DNA of 64,000 bases from Myxococcaceae bacterium. Its GTDB lineage: Bacteria > Myxococcota > Myxococcia > Myxococcales > Myxococcaceae. The notes below the pieces were generated by a model that had not been told where the DNA came from, ran no database searches, and saw only the letters and a program-made list of their open reading frames with translations. The stretch covers positions 42,604 to 106,603 of the forward strand of contig JADGRA010000032.1 of assembly GCA_017881265.1 (NCBI GenBank), in the 5' to 3' direction. Positions 16,134-24,468 of the stretch are shown here, piece by piece; positions within the stretch are counted from its first letter, which is position 1; each line of letters begins with the position of its first letter. Position numbers and translations under genes: made by a program.

Positions 16134-16982
16134 ATGGCAAAGCCGGGAATGTCGGAGCGGCCCGTGCGCCGCATCCAGGCGGGGAACCTCGCCTCGGTGG
16201 TCACCGATGTGGTGGCCATCGAGGAGCCGCTCGAGATTCGCGTCGCCGGCGACGCGGTCGCCGTCACCATGCGCACGCCAGGGGCCGACGCCCCGCTGGC
16301 CGCCGGTTTCTTGTACGCCGAGGGCATCATCCGAAGCGTGGACGACCTCGGGACGCTGAGCCACTGCGGCCGGGTGGACGAGGAAGGCTACGGCAACGTC
16401 CTCGACGTCATCCCAGCGCCCGGCGTGCACCTGGACCTGGAGCGCGTTCAAGCCACCCGGCGGGGAAGCCTCACCACCGCTGCCTGTGGCGTGTGCGGGC
16501 GGCGCAGCGTCGACGACCTGCTGGCGCTGGTGGAGGCCCTTCCGGTGGCGGAACGCATCCCGCGCCAGCTGGTCGGGGCCTCGCCAGAGCTGCTGCGGGC
16601 TGCCCAGGGCACCTTCAGCCGTACCGGCGGCACGCACGCCGCGGCAATTCTCGCCGCCGATGGCAGCACCCTGGCCGTCCACGAGGACGTCGGGCGCCAC
16701 AACGCGGTGGACAAGGTGGTGGGCACGCTGCTGCTGCAGGCCCGACTGGGCCACCCTCGCGCTCCGGCCGCCGGACTGCCACCGGCGATGCTGGTGGTCA
16801 GTGGGCGCTCCAGCTTCGAGATGGTGCAGAAGGCGGCGATGGCGCGGATTCCCGTCCTGGCCAGTGTCGGCGCCGCGAGCACGCTGGCCATCGACTTGGC
16901 GCAGCGGGCCGGCGTCACGCTGGCCGCCTTCGTGCGCAGTGGGACCTTCAACGTCTACACCCACGCCGAGCGGCTCGAGTGA
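16134..16982 (+). CDS. fdhD: formate dehydrogenase sulfurtransferase FdhD
   Basis: About 282 residues. FdhD transfers sulfur from a cysteine desulfurase to the molybdenum cofactor of formate dehydrogenase. The catalytic CGVCG motif is at Cys118 and Cys121 (numbered from this start). Other family marks are GFLYAEGII, FSRTGGTHAAA and VHEDVGRHNAVDKVVG. The start is uncertain: Met at 16134 or 16149 are both possible. A longer frame from 16059 would overlap the divergent slipin gene and adds no conserved residues. The mobA-like gene 1.2 kb away supports a molybdo-enzyme context, though no formate dehydrogenase lies in the window. Confidence 0.92.
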   Translation: MAKPGMSERPVRRIQAGNLASVVTDVVAIEEPLEIRVAGDAVAVTMRTPGADAPLAAGFLYAEGIIRSVDDLGTLSHCGRVDEEGYGNVLDVIPAPGVHLDLERVQATRRGSLTTAACGVCGRRSVDDLLALVEALPVAERIPRQLVGASPELLRAAQGTFSRTGGTHAAAILAADGSTLAVHEDVGRHNAVDKVVGTLLLQARLGHPRAPAAGLPPAMLVVSGRSSFEMVQKAAMARIPVLASVGAASTLAIDLAQRAGVTLAAFVRSGTFNVYTHAERLE

Positions 16983-16985
16983 CGC

Positions 16986-17801
16986 CTAGCCGACCGCCAG
17001 GTCGACTTGCTGGGCGTCCGAGACGGGTGTCCCGAGAAAGCGCGCGCTCACGTCGACGAAGCGGTCCGGGATGTCGGTGACGTAGAAGCGTTCGGTCCGC
17101 CCCCCCGGGCCGGCGGTTCCCGCCTTGCCCGCGGCCAGCACCTGCGAAACGGCCTCGGCGGTGGCGTCCCCCGAGTCCACCAGGGCCACGTCCGCGCCGA
17201 GCACCTCCTGGAGGACCCCGCGCAGCAGCGGGTAATGCGTGCAGCCCAGAACGACGGTGTCCATGCCATGGCCCAGCAAGGGCTCCAGGTAGCTGCGGGC
17301 GATGAGCCGCGGGACGTCTCCTGTCAGCCACCCCTCCTCGGCCAGCGGGACGAAGAGGGGGCAGGCCCGGGCATGCACAGTGAGTCCGGAGCGCTCCGCG
17401 GCCAGTGCACGCTGGTAGGCGCCCGAACGGATGGTGCCCGGGGTACCGAGGACGCCCACCACCCCGGTGCGGGTCCGCGCCGCGGCCGCCCGCGCCCCCG
17501 GTTCGATGACGCCCACCACCGGAACGCTCAGCGTCGCACGCAGCGCCGGCAGTGCCACCGCCGAGGCCGTGTTGCAGGCGACGACGAGAAGCTTCACGTC
17601 CAGGGAGGTGAGGAAGGCGGCGTTGAGCTGGGCGTAGCGCGTCACCACCCCGGCGCTCTTGGTGCCGTAGGGCACCCGGGCGGTGTCGCCGAGGTAGACG
17701 ATGGATTCGTCCGGCAGCCGGGCCCGCAGCGAGCGCAGCACCGTCAGCCCCCCGACACCGGAGTCGAAGACACCCAGCGGGCGGCGGTCGACAGAAGTCA
17801 T
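16986..17801 (-). CDS. murI: glutamate racemase
   Basis: A 271-residue glutamate racemase making D-glutamate for peptidoglycan. The two catalytic cysteines are in ACNTAS (Cys76) and GCTHYP (Cys187). The N-terminal FDSGVGGLTV and YLGDTARVPYG motifs are typical. Length matches the family. It is convergent with fdhD, the stops being four bases apart, and starts 30 bases after the stop of the leftward lipoprotein gene, so it may be the second gene of that unit. Confidence 0.95.
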   Translation of the reverse strand: MTSVDRRPLGVFDSGVGGLTVLRSLRARLPDESIVYLGDTARVPYGTKSAGVVTRYAQLNAAFLTSLDVKLLVVACNTASAVALPALRATLSVPVVGVIEPGARAAAARTRTGVVGVLGTPGTIRSGAYQRALAAERSGLTVHARACPLFVPLAEEGWLTGDVPRLIARSYLEPLLGHGMDTVVLGCTHYPLLRGVLQEVLGADVALVDSGDATAEAVSQVLAAGKAGTAGPGGRTERFYVTDIPDRFVDVSARFLGTPVSDAQQVDLAVG

Positions 17802-17831
17802 CCGCCCTGCCCTACCACGAAGCGTGCCAGC

Positions 17832-18881
17832 TCAGTTCAGCGGGACGGTCACCACAGTCGCGGAGGTGCCGTCGTAGAAGTGGCCCGGCTCAATCACCGT
17901 CGTCCCGGTGCCGGAGTGAAGTACGGGGGAGGGGGGAGCGCCGAGGGCGTTGACGGTGAGCCCGTACGTCGTGCCGGCGGGGAGGGCGGGCAGGTGCTTG
18001 AAGGGCGCCACGACCGTGTCGCACGGCCATCCCGCGACGTTGTAGCCCAAGTTGCCGGAGGCCAGGAAACCCACGGTCACCGAGGCCACCTGGCCGGCGC
18101 TGCAGGCCGTGGAGCCCGGGTATGTCCAGGCAACCCCCACCCCGCCCACCGTCCAATCCAACGTGACGCTCTGGGAGACGGGTGTGCTCGTCAGGGTGAC
18201 CGGGACGCTCTGGCTCTGTGCGAAGGCGTACGAGAGCCCCGTCTGGTAGGCAACCAGCTGCAGGGTATGCGCGCCCGCCGACAGGGGGGGCGTGGAGACT
18301 TGCCCCGCCTCGGTGCCCTGGCTGCAGTCGTAGGTTTGCGCGGGGGTGTTGGCCCCGTCGACGTAGAGGGCCACGGAGTCCATTCGGTCCGGGTCCGAGC
18401 TCCCGGAGACGGTGCAGGGCGGGGCGTAGCTGCCCACGGTGGGAGCGAAGGTCCAGGAGAGGTTGGCGACCGCAGCGCCTCCGCCCCCGGATTTCAGGTC
18501 GATGCTGAGGGGGGCCGTGCTGTAGGCGACGACATTGGCCGTCCCGCTTCCCGTCCAAATGGCGTTTCCGCTGACATCCAGGCCGGTGAGATTCACCACG
18601 TAGCTGCCCGGCGCGTAGCCGTAGACCACCACCTGGCCAGGCGGGTTCCCTACCGAACAACCAAAGGTGTCCGGGACGATGGGGGCCGGGTCGCTGGGGA
18701 TGCTCACCCGGACTTGCACCACCGCCGGCGTCTGCGCGCAGCTCGCTCCTGCGAACGTCCAGCTGACCGCGATGTTGCCGGTGGCGCCGTGGCCGGGCGG
18801 CGGGGGCCCGTAGTAGTAGGTGGGGTAACAGCCGGCGCCGACGGCGCCGAGAACGAGAAAGGCACGAGCAGGTAGGCGCAT
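17832..18881 (-). CDS. lipoprotein with three Ig-like beta repeats
   Basis: A 349-residue lipoprotein. The signal ends in a good lipobox, VGAGC (Cys18), followed by a YPTYYYGPPPPGH tether. The mature part carries three repeats that each begin with a strand of the form (I/L)xxxWTF or WTV near residues 37, 143 and 245. Each contains a cysteine and a hydrophobic V-x-V strand, and each is about 100 residues long, which suggests tandem Ig-like or carbohydrate-binding-like beta-sandwiches. Outer-membrane or surface location is likely. No named family recognised. It is upstream of murI in the same direction. Confidence 0.6.
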   Translation of the reverse strand: MRLPARAFLVLGAVGAGCYPTYYYGPPPPGHGATGNIAVSWTFAGASCAQTPAVVQVRVSIPSDPAPIVPDTFGCSVGNPPGQVVVYGYAPGSYVVNLTGLDVSGNAIWTGSGTANVVAYSTAPLSIDLKSGGGGAAVANLSWTFAPTVGSYAPPCTVSGSSDPDRMDSVALYVDGANTPAQTYDCSQGTEAGQVSTPPLSAGAHTLQLVAYQTGLSYAFAQSQSVPVTLTSTPVSQSVTLDWTVGGVGVAWTYPGSTACSAGQVASVTVGFLASGNLGYNVAGWPCDTVVAPFKHLPALPAGTTYGLTVNALGAPPSPVLHSGTGTTVIEPGHFYDGTSATVVTVPLN

Positions 18882-19034
18882 GAGGCGGGGTCTCCTCTTA
18901 TTCCCCTAACATACGTGGGGGGGCGCGCTCCTATTCACTCGGGCGGGCACCAGCCGAGCCCCTCGCCGATGGGCGAAAAAGCTGTGGTCGAGCGTTTGAC
19001 CGTCCCCGGGACTGCTGGTAGCCCCTTGGGAGTG

Positions 19035-19739
19035 ATGACTCAGCTCCCCCCGTTGGTCGCGGCCATTAACTACCTGGACCTCGTCGAGAAGAGCTCGGCG
19101 GTCGAGATTGCCGTGCTCGTGCTGCTGGTCGTCGTCTCGGTAGTGTCCTGGGCGCTCATCGCCCTGAAGGGCCGACAGCTCTCCCGAGCCCGTGCCCAGT
19201 CGGTCACCTTCCTCGACACCTTCTGGAAGGCCAGCCGTCTGGACGCCATCTACCAGTCCGCCCGCGGCCTGGACTCCTCGCCGCTCTCCAAGGTCTTCTG
19301 CGCCGGCTACGAGGAGCTTTCCAAGCTCGCCCAGTCCAAGGACCCGGACGCCGGGCCAATGTCCGAACGACTGGGAGGCATCGAAAATGTCGAACGTGCG
19401 CTCAACCGCGCCTCCTCCTCGCAGATTAGCGAGCTCGAGTCCCGGGTCAGCTTCCTCGGCACCGTGGGAGCCACCGCACCCTTCGTCGGCCTCTTCGGCA
19501 CGGTGATGGGCATCCTCGGGGCCTTCAATGAAATCGCCGAGAAGGGCAACGCCAGCCTCTCGACGGTGGCTGCGCCCATCGGCAACGCCCTGTTCGCGAC
19601 CGCGGCCGGCCTGTTCGCCGCCATCCCCGCGGTGGTGGCCTACAACGCCTTCGTCAGCCGAATCCGCGTCTTCGACGTGGAGATGGCAAACTTCTCCTCG
19701 GACTTCCTCAACATCGTCAAGCGCCACTTCTTCAAATGA
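19035..19739 (+). CDS. tolQ: TolQ/ExbB-type proton channel subunit
   Basis: A 234-residue inner-membrane protein. Three membrane helices are seen (about 24-45, 135-160 and 172-195), with the typical cytoplasmic loop between the first two and the TVGATAPFVGLFGTVMGIL motif in the second. It would form the pentameric motor with TolR. The ATG at 19035 is preferred because MTQLPPLVAAINYLDLVEKS matches the usual short N-terminus. It begins a rightward tolQ-tolR-tolA-tolB operon that may extend to fhs. The 153-base upstream gap from the divergent lipoprotein gene holds its promoter. Confidence 0.92.
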   Translation: MTQLPPLVAAINYLDLVEKSSAVEIAVLVLLVVVSVVSWALIALKGRQLSRARAQSVTFLDTFWKASRLDAIYQSARGLDSSPLSKVFCAGYEELSKLAQSKDPDAGPMSERLGGIENVERALNRASSSQISELESRVSFLGTVGATAPFVGLFGTVMGILGAFNEIAEKGNASLSTVAAPIGNALFATAAGLFAAIPAVVAYNAFVSRIRVFDVEMANFSSDFLNIVKRHFFK

Positions 19740-19758
19740 CCGGAGCGTCCAGCACACC

Positions 19759-20199
19759 ATGGCGATGAGCGGAGGCCGCGGCGCTCCCGGCCGCACGACG
19801 ATGAGCGAAATCAACGTCACGCCCATGGTGGACGTGATGCTGGTACTCCTCATCATCTTCATGGTCACCGCCCCACTCATCCAGCAAGGGGTGAAGGTGA
19901 ACTTGCCCGACGCGCGGGCCCAGCCGGTGGAAGCCACCGAGAAGCGCCTGGTGCTGAGCGTCGACCGCGAGGGGAACACCTACATCGGCGACACGCCCGT
20001 CCCCAGCGACCAGTTGGAGGAGAAACTCCGGGCCAACGCCAAGGCGCAAGCCGACAAGGAAATTTACCTTCACGCCGACCGGGACGTTCCCTATGGCGCT
20101 GTGGTGGAAGTCATGGCCGCCGCCCAGCGGGCGGGAATCCCCGCAGTGGGAATGATTACCGACCCGGCCGGCGCTCCCAGGAAGAAAGACCGGCGGTAA
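19759..20199 (+). CDS. tolR: TolR/ExbD-type proton channel subunit
   Basis: A 146-residue protein with the ExbD/TolR layout: a short cytoplasmic start (MSEINVTPMVDVMLVLLIIF), one membrane helix (about 25-45) with the proton-carrying Asp in PMVDVML, and a periplasmic domain to the end. It lies 19 bases after tolQ. The longer overlapping frame that begins inside tolQ at 19528 is not used because it would add an alien N-terminus. Confidence 0.92.
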   Translation: MAMSGGRGAPGRTTMSEINVTPMVDVMLVLLIIFMVTAPLIQQGVKVNLPDARAQPVEATEKRLVLSVDREGNTYIGDTPVPSDQLEEKLRANAKAQADKEIYLHADRDVPYGAVVEVMAAAQRAGIPAVGMITDPAGAPRKKDRR

Positions 20200-20223
20200 G
20201 CGGTTTGTTCGGGAACGGATGAC

Positions 20224-20964
20224 GTGACCGCACCCTCCCCGACCAGTCTCCTCGGCACCCCACCCCAGCCCCTGGGGCGCTTCCTTGTGCCGTCGCTGCT
20301 CGTCCACGCCGTCCTGCTCGGGATGGTGCTTGGCTATGGCGCTCTCACCGCTCGACCCATGCTGGACCTCGACCAGAAGCCCATCCGGGCGACCTTGGTG
20401 AGGCAGGGCGCGCCACGCGACGAGAAGCTGCTCCCGCGCATCGAGGAGGCGCCGCCGCCTCCCAAGGAGCAGGCCCCTCCTCCGGCACCCGCGCCAGCGG
20501 TCGTCCCCGCCCTACCGACGCCAGCCGCGGCAGCCAAGACCAAGACGACCGGCCAGAAGACCGGCGATGACCGGCAGAAGCTGCTGGGCGCCTTCGACCA
20601 GCTCAGCAAGTCGAAGCGGCCCCCGGAGACGTCCGGCGCGCTGGACGGCGACCCGTCCGGCGACGCGGCAGAGTCCGAAGGCGAGCGCTACTACGGCCAG
20701 CTCAGCGGACAGGTCAAGCGCTTCTATAACGTCTCGGAGACCATCCCGGACCAGGAGCGGACTCGGCTCGTCGCCCAGGTGGCCCTCTTCATCGACCCGA
20801 GCGGCCAGCTGGCGCGTAGCCGGCTGGTGAAGTCGAGCGGCAATGACCTCTTCGACAGTGCCGTCTTGGAAGCGGTGAAACGGGCGGCACCCTTCGCCCC
20901 ACCCCCCGGCCACCTTCGCAACGCGCTGCAGAAGTACGGAATCGTGCTTCAGTTCCGGCCCTGA
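20224..20964 (+). CDS. tolA: TolA/TonB-like energy-transducing protein
   Basis: A 246-residue protein with TonB/TolA architecture. There is one N-terminal membrane helix (about 19-40), a Pro-rich and Ala/Lys-rich periplasmic spacer (about 70-130) and a C-terminal TonB-like domain (about 165-246, with LFIDPSGQLARSRLVKSSG and FAPPPGHL). The position between tolR and tolB supports TolA. The short spacer without a long alpha-helical stretch is more TonB-like, so the name rests on context. GTG start at 20224. Confidence 0.8.
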   Translation: MTAPSPTSLLGTPPQPLGRFLVPSLLVHAVLLGMVLGYGALTARPMLDLDQKPIRATLVRQGAPRDEKLLPRIEEAPPPPKEQAPPPAPAPAVVPALPTPAAAAKTKTTGQKTGDDRQKLLGAFDQLSKSKRPPETSGALDGDPSGDAAESEGERYYGQLSGQVKRFYNVSETIPDQERTRLVAQVALFIDPSGQLARSRLVKSSGNDLFDSAVLEAVKRAAPFAPPPGHLRNALQKYGIVLQFRP

Positions 20965-20980
20965 AGGAGACTCTCTCCCC

Positions 20981-22279
20981 GTGCAGCCGACTCGACTCGC
21001 CCGCCTCCTCCTGTTCCCCCTCGCCTTGCTGGCCAGCCGCGGGTACGCCCAGGCGCCCATCCTGGAGATTTCCGGGGCCAACTTCCGACCCCTCCCCATC
21101 GCCATCCCCGCGCCGCAGGCGTTGTCCGACGACGCCCGGCCGGCGGCTGCCAGCTTCGATGAGGCGTTGGTCCTCGACGCCACCGCCGCAGCCATTTTTC
21201 AGGTACTCGACCGCAAGAGCTTCCTCGCCGACGCCCGTGAGGGCTTCACGGCCGCCAGCATCACCTTCTCGCGCTGGGCCGACGTCGGCGCCGATGCGCT
21301 GGTAAAGGTGCAGCTGGCCGTGGACGGCACCAGCCTGCGCGGCGAGATGCGACTCTTCAGCGTGGCTTCGGGGAAGGAGGAGCTTCGCCTGGTGCACGTC
21401 GTCCCTCTGAGCGAGCCCCGGAAGCTGGCCCACTTCTTCGCCGACGCGCTCTATCGCCACTACACGCGCGAGCCTGGCCCGTTTCAGACTCACCTGGCCT
21501 TCATTCACCGGGTCGGCAAGAACCGCGAAATCTGGCTCTCGGCCTGGGATGGCCGCGACGCAGTCGTCATCGCCAAAGACGGCCTCAACGTGCTTCCCGC
21601 GGTCGCGCCGGATGGTAACTCGGTGGCCTTCACCAGCTACCGCAGCGGCAAGCCGGACCTCTACCGGGAGCGCCCTGGCGCGCCACCCGTCCTGCTCGTC
21701 TCCGCCGGGCAGATGGCCACCGGCATCGCCTACGCCCCGGACGGCAAGCACATCGCCTACAGCCTGGCGCAGGGGGATGGCACCAACATCTGGATGGCCA
21801 ACCCCGACGGCACGGATGCACACGCCGTCACGGACACCTCCTACTTCATCAACAGCAGCCCGAGCTGGGCCCCGGACGGCAAGCGGCTGGCCATTGTCAG
21901 CACGCGCGCGGGCAGCCCGCAGCTGTACCTGCTCAGCCTCGACAACCCGAAGGACCCTCGCCGCCTCACCTTCCAGGGCAACTACAACCAGACGCCCAGC
22001 TGGTCGCCACGCGGGGACCTCATCGCCTTCACCGCCCGCGACGAGCGCAATGCCTTCGACTTGTTCACGGTCAACGTCGACACGGGCAAGGTCAACCGGC
22101 TCACCCAGGACCAGGGGAACAACTCCGAGCCGTCCTTCTCGCCCAACGGGCGGTTGATTGTCTTCACCAGCACGCGCAACGGCCCGCCCCAACTCTTCGT
22201 CATGACAGCCGACGGCAAGAACCAGATGGCCCTGCCGATGGAGCGCGGGGAGTTCGACACAGCCGACTGGGGACCCTGA
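20981..22279 (+). CDS. tolB: Tol-Pal system protein TolB
   Basis: A 432-residue periplasmic TolB. A signal peptide (1-23) is followed by an N-terminal alpha/beta domain (about 28-165) and a six-bladed beta-propeller made of WD40-like PD40 repeats, seen as APDGNSVAFTSYRSG, SWAPDGKRLAIVSTR, SWSPRGDLIAFT and SFSPNGRLIVFTSTR. TolB links TolA to Pal at the division site to keep the outer membrane attached. It starts 17 bases after tolA. No pal gene follows: the next gene, six bases downstream, is fhs. Confidence 0.93.
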   Translation: MQPTRLARLLLFPLALLASRGYAQAPILEISGANFRPLPIAIPAPQALSDDARPAAASFDEALVLDATAAAIFQVLDRKSFLADAREGFTAASITFSRWADVGADALVKVQLAVDGTSLRGEMRLFSVASGKEELRLVHVVPLSEPRKLAHFFADALYRHYTREPGPFQTHLAFIHRVGKNREIWLSAWDGRDAVVIAKDGLNVLPAVAPDGNSVAFTSYRSGKPDLYRERPGAPPVLLVSAGQMATGIAYAPDGKHIAYSLAQGDGTNIWMANPDGTDAHAVTDTSYFINSSPSWAPDGKRLAIVSTRAGSPQLYLLSLDNPKDPRRLTFQGNYNQTPSWSPRGDLIAFTARDERNAFDLFTVNVDTGKVNRLTQDQGNNSEPSFSPNGRLIVFTSTRNGPPQLFVMTADGKNQMALPMERGEFDTADWGP

Positions 22280-22285
22280 CACGCC

Positions 22286-23938
22286 ATGTCCATTCTTCGT
22301 CCCATCCACGAGGTTGCCGCACGGCTTGGCCTGCGCTCAGAGCACGTCATCCCCTGGGGCCGACACCGGGCCAAGGTGGAGCTCGCCGCGTTCGAGGGGC
22401 GGCCGGCGCGCGGACGCCTGGTGCTGGTTTCGGCCATCACCCCAACGCCCCCCGGGGAGGGGAAGACCACAACCTCGGTGGCGCTGGCGATGGGGCTGTG
22501 CCGGCGGGGTCGGAACGCCGTCGCCGTCCTGCGCGAGCCCTCGCTGGGCCCGGTGTTCGGCATGAAGGGGGGCGGAACGGGAGGCGGGCTGGCTACGCTC
22601 GAGCCTGCCCAGGACATTAACCTGCACTTCACCGGCGACATCCACGCGGTGAGCGCGGCGAACAACCTGCTGGCCGCCTTGGTGGACAACGCGCTGCACT
22701 TTCGCCAGCCGGTGGAGCTCGACCCGCGGAGTGTGCGCTGGCGGCGGTGCCTGGACATGAATGACCGGTCGCTGCGCCAGACCATCACCGGCCTCGGTGG
22801 GCGGGCCAATGGCGTGGTGCGCGAGACCGGCTTCGACATCACCGCGGCGAGCGAGGTGATGGCCATCCTCGCCCTGGCCGAGGGGCCCAAGGACTTGGAG
22901 GCGCGCTGCGCAAGAATCATCGTCGGCCAGACCTTCGGCGGCGAGCCCGTCACCGCCGGCCAGCTCAAGGCGTCGAGCGCGATGGCTGCGCTGTTGCAGG
23001 ACGCCCTGCTGCCCAACCTGGTGCAGACCCGCGAAGGGGGGCCCGCCATCGTCCACACCGGACCCTTCGCCAACATTGCCCACGGCTGCTCCAGCATCCT
23101 CGGCACGCGCCTCGGGCTGGCCTATGCGGACGAGGTCATCACCGAGGCCGGCTTCGGCTTCGAGCTGGGGGCGGAGAAATTCCTCGACATCAAATGCCGC
23201 GCGGCCGGCCTGTGGCCGCGAGGCGTGACGCTGGTCGCCACGCTGCGGGCGCTCAAGTTTCACGGCGGCGCGCCCCTCGCGCGGGTCGCCGAGCCGGACG
23301 CCGATGCGCTGCAGCGCGGATTCCAGAACCTCGAGAAGCACCTGGAGACCCTGGCCGCCTTCGGCCTGCCAGCGGTGGTGGCCGTCAACCGCTTTCCCCA
23401 GGACAGCGAGGCAGAGCTTCAGAAGCTGAAGGGCTGGGGCAAATCGGCCGGCGTGGCGGTGGCAGTGTGCGAGGGCTACGCCCATGGCGGCGAGGGAGCC
23501 CTGGAACTCGCCGACGCGGTCCTGCACATGCTCGACCGCGACGCTGCGCCCGCCACGCCGAAGTTCCTCTATCCACTCGAGGCGCCCCTCAAGGACAAGA
23601 TTCGCGCCGTGGCGCGCATCGCCTACGGCGCAGGGGACGTCGCCTTCACCGCGGGCGCGGAGCGGGACCTGGCCGCCGTGGAGAAGCTCGGCGCCGGGCG
23701 CCTTCCCATCTGCATGGCCAAGACGCACCTGTCGCTCTCGGATGACCCGACCCGAGCCGGACGGCCGCGCGACTTCGTCGTCACCGTGCGTGAGCTCCAC
23801 CTCTCCGCGGGCGCCGGCTTCGTCGTCGCGCTCACCGGGGAAATCCTCACCCTCCCCGGGCTGCCCAAGGAGCCCGCGGCGGCGCGGGTGGTCGTCCATC
23901 CGGACGGCCGTGTCACCGGGCTGATGCAAGGGGAGTGA
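22286..23938 (+). CDS. fhs: formate-tetrahydrofolate ligase
   Basis: A 550-residue enzyme that makes 10-formyltetrahydrofolate from formate, ATP and tetrahydrofolate. The P-loop TPPGEGKTTTS (about 53-63) is diagnostic, as are EPSLGPVFGMKGGG, DMNDRSLR and FANIAHGCSSI. Length is typical. It follows tolB by six bases and is probably co-transcribed with it, which is an unexpected pairing. Together with fdhD and mobA 5-8 kb away it points to formate-linked one-carbon metabolism. Confidence 0.96.
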   Translation: MSILRPIHEVAARLGLRSEHVIPWGRHRAKVELAAFEGRPARGRLVLVSAITPTPPGEGKTTTSVALAMGLCRRGRNAVAVLREPSLGPVFGMKGGGTGGGLATLEPAQDINLHFTGDIHAVSAANNLLAALVDNALHFRQPVELDPRSVRWRRCLDMNDRSLRQTITGLGGRANGVVRETGFDITAASEVMAILALAEGPKDLEARCARIIVGQTFGGEPVTAGQLKASSAMAALLQDALLPNLVQTREGGPAIVHTGPFANIAHGCSSILGTRLGLAYADEVITEAGFGFELGAEKFLDIKCRAAGLWPRGVTLVATLRALKFHGGAPLARVAEPDADALQRGFQNLEKHLETLAAFGLPAVVAVNRFPQDSEAELQKLKGWGKSAGVAVAVCEGYAHGGEGALELADAVLHMLDRDAAPATPKFLYPLEAPLKDKIRAVARIAYGAGDVAFTAGAERDLAAVEKLGAGRLPICMAKTHLSLSDDPTRAGRPRDFVVTVRELHLSAGAGFVVALTGEILTLPGLPKEPAAARVVVHPDGRVTGLMQGE

Positions 23939-24006
23939 GGGGCGCCCAGACCTTTCCCCGAGGGCTCGACTGTGCCGGTCAGCGTGTGGCATGGGGGAAA
24001 GCGACC

Positions 24007-24468
24007 ATGAGCCGACCCGAGCCAGTCACAGTCCGCCCGGCTCAGCCCGAGGACGCCGACAGCCTGGCGGGCCTCTTCGGACGCCTGGGCTACGCCACCA
24101 CTGGCCCGGTCGTCGCCGCGCAGTTTGCCCTCTACCACCCGGGCGCGTCCTTCCATGCCTTGGCCGCCGAGCACCACCCGGCCGACGGAGCACCCCGGCT
24201 GGTCGGCGCGGCAACGGTGAGCATCCAGCAGCGGCTGTATGCCGCCCGGCCGGTGGCCCAACTCACCGCCCTGGTGACCGACGCCGAGGCGCGGCAGCTC
24301 GGGGTGGGCCGGGCCCTGGTGAGGGCCGCTGCGGAGCTCGCTCGCAACGCCCGCTGCGAGCGCCTCTTCGTACGCAGCGACCGCCGGCGCACCGAGTCTC
24401 ATGACTTCTACCGGATGCTGGGCTTCGACGAAGTCAACCTCACCTTCGACTTGCCACTGGACCCATGA
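24007..24468 (+). CDS. GNAT-family N-acetyltransferase
   Basis: A 153-residue acetyltransferase. The acetyl-CoA binding motif A is AEARQLGVGRALVRAA (about 99-114), and HDFYRMLGFDEV near the end is motif B. Substrate unknown; GNATs modify small amines, antibiotics or protein N-termini. The ATG at 24007 has a GGGGAAAG stretch upstream. The stop overlaps the next start (ATGA, 24465-24468), so the pair is translationally coupled. Confidence 0.88.
   Translation: MSRPEPVTVRPAQPEDADSLAGLFGRLGYATTGPVVAAQFALYHPGASFHALAAEHHPADGAPRLVGAATVSIQQRLYAARPVAQLTALVTDAEARQLGVGRALVRAAAELARNARCERLFVRSDRRRTESHDFYRMLGFDEVNLTFDLPLDP

Noticed and set aside
22337..23992. 551-codon minus-strand frame opposite fhs
   Set aside because: fhs is an unambiguous enzyme gene on the plus strand. 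The shadow frame has no motif.
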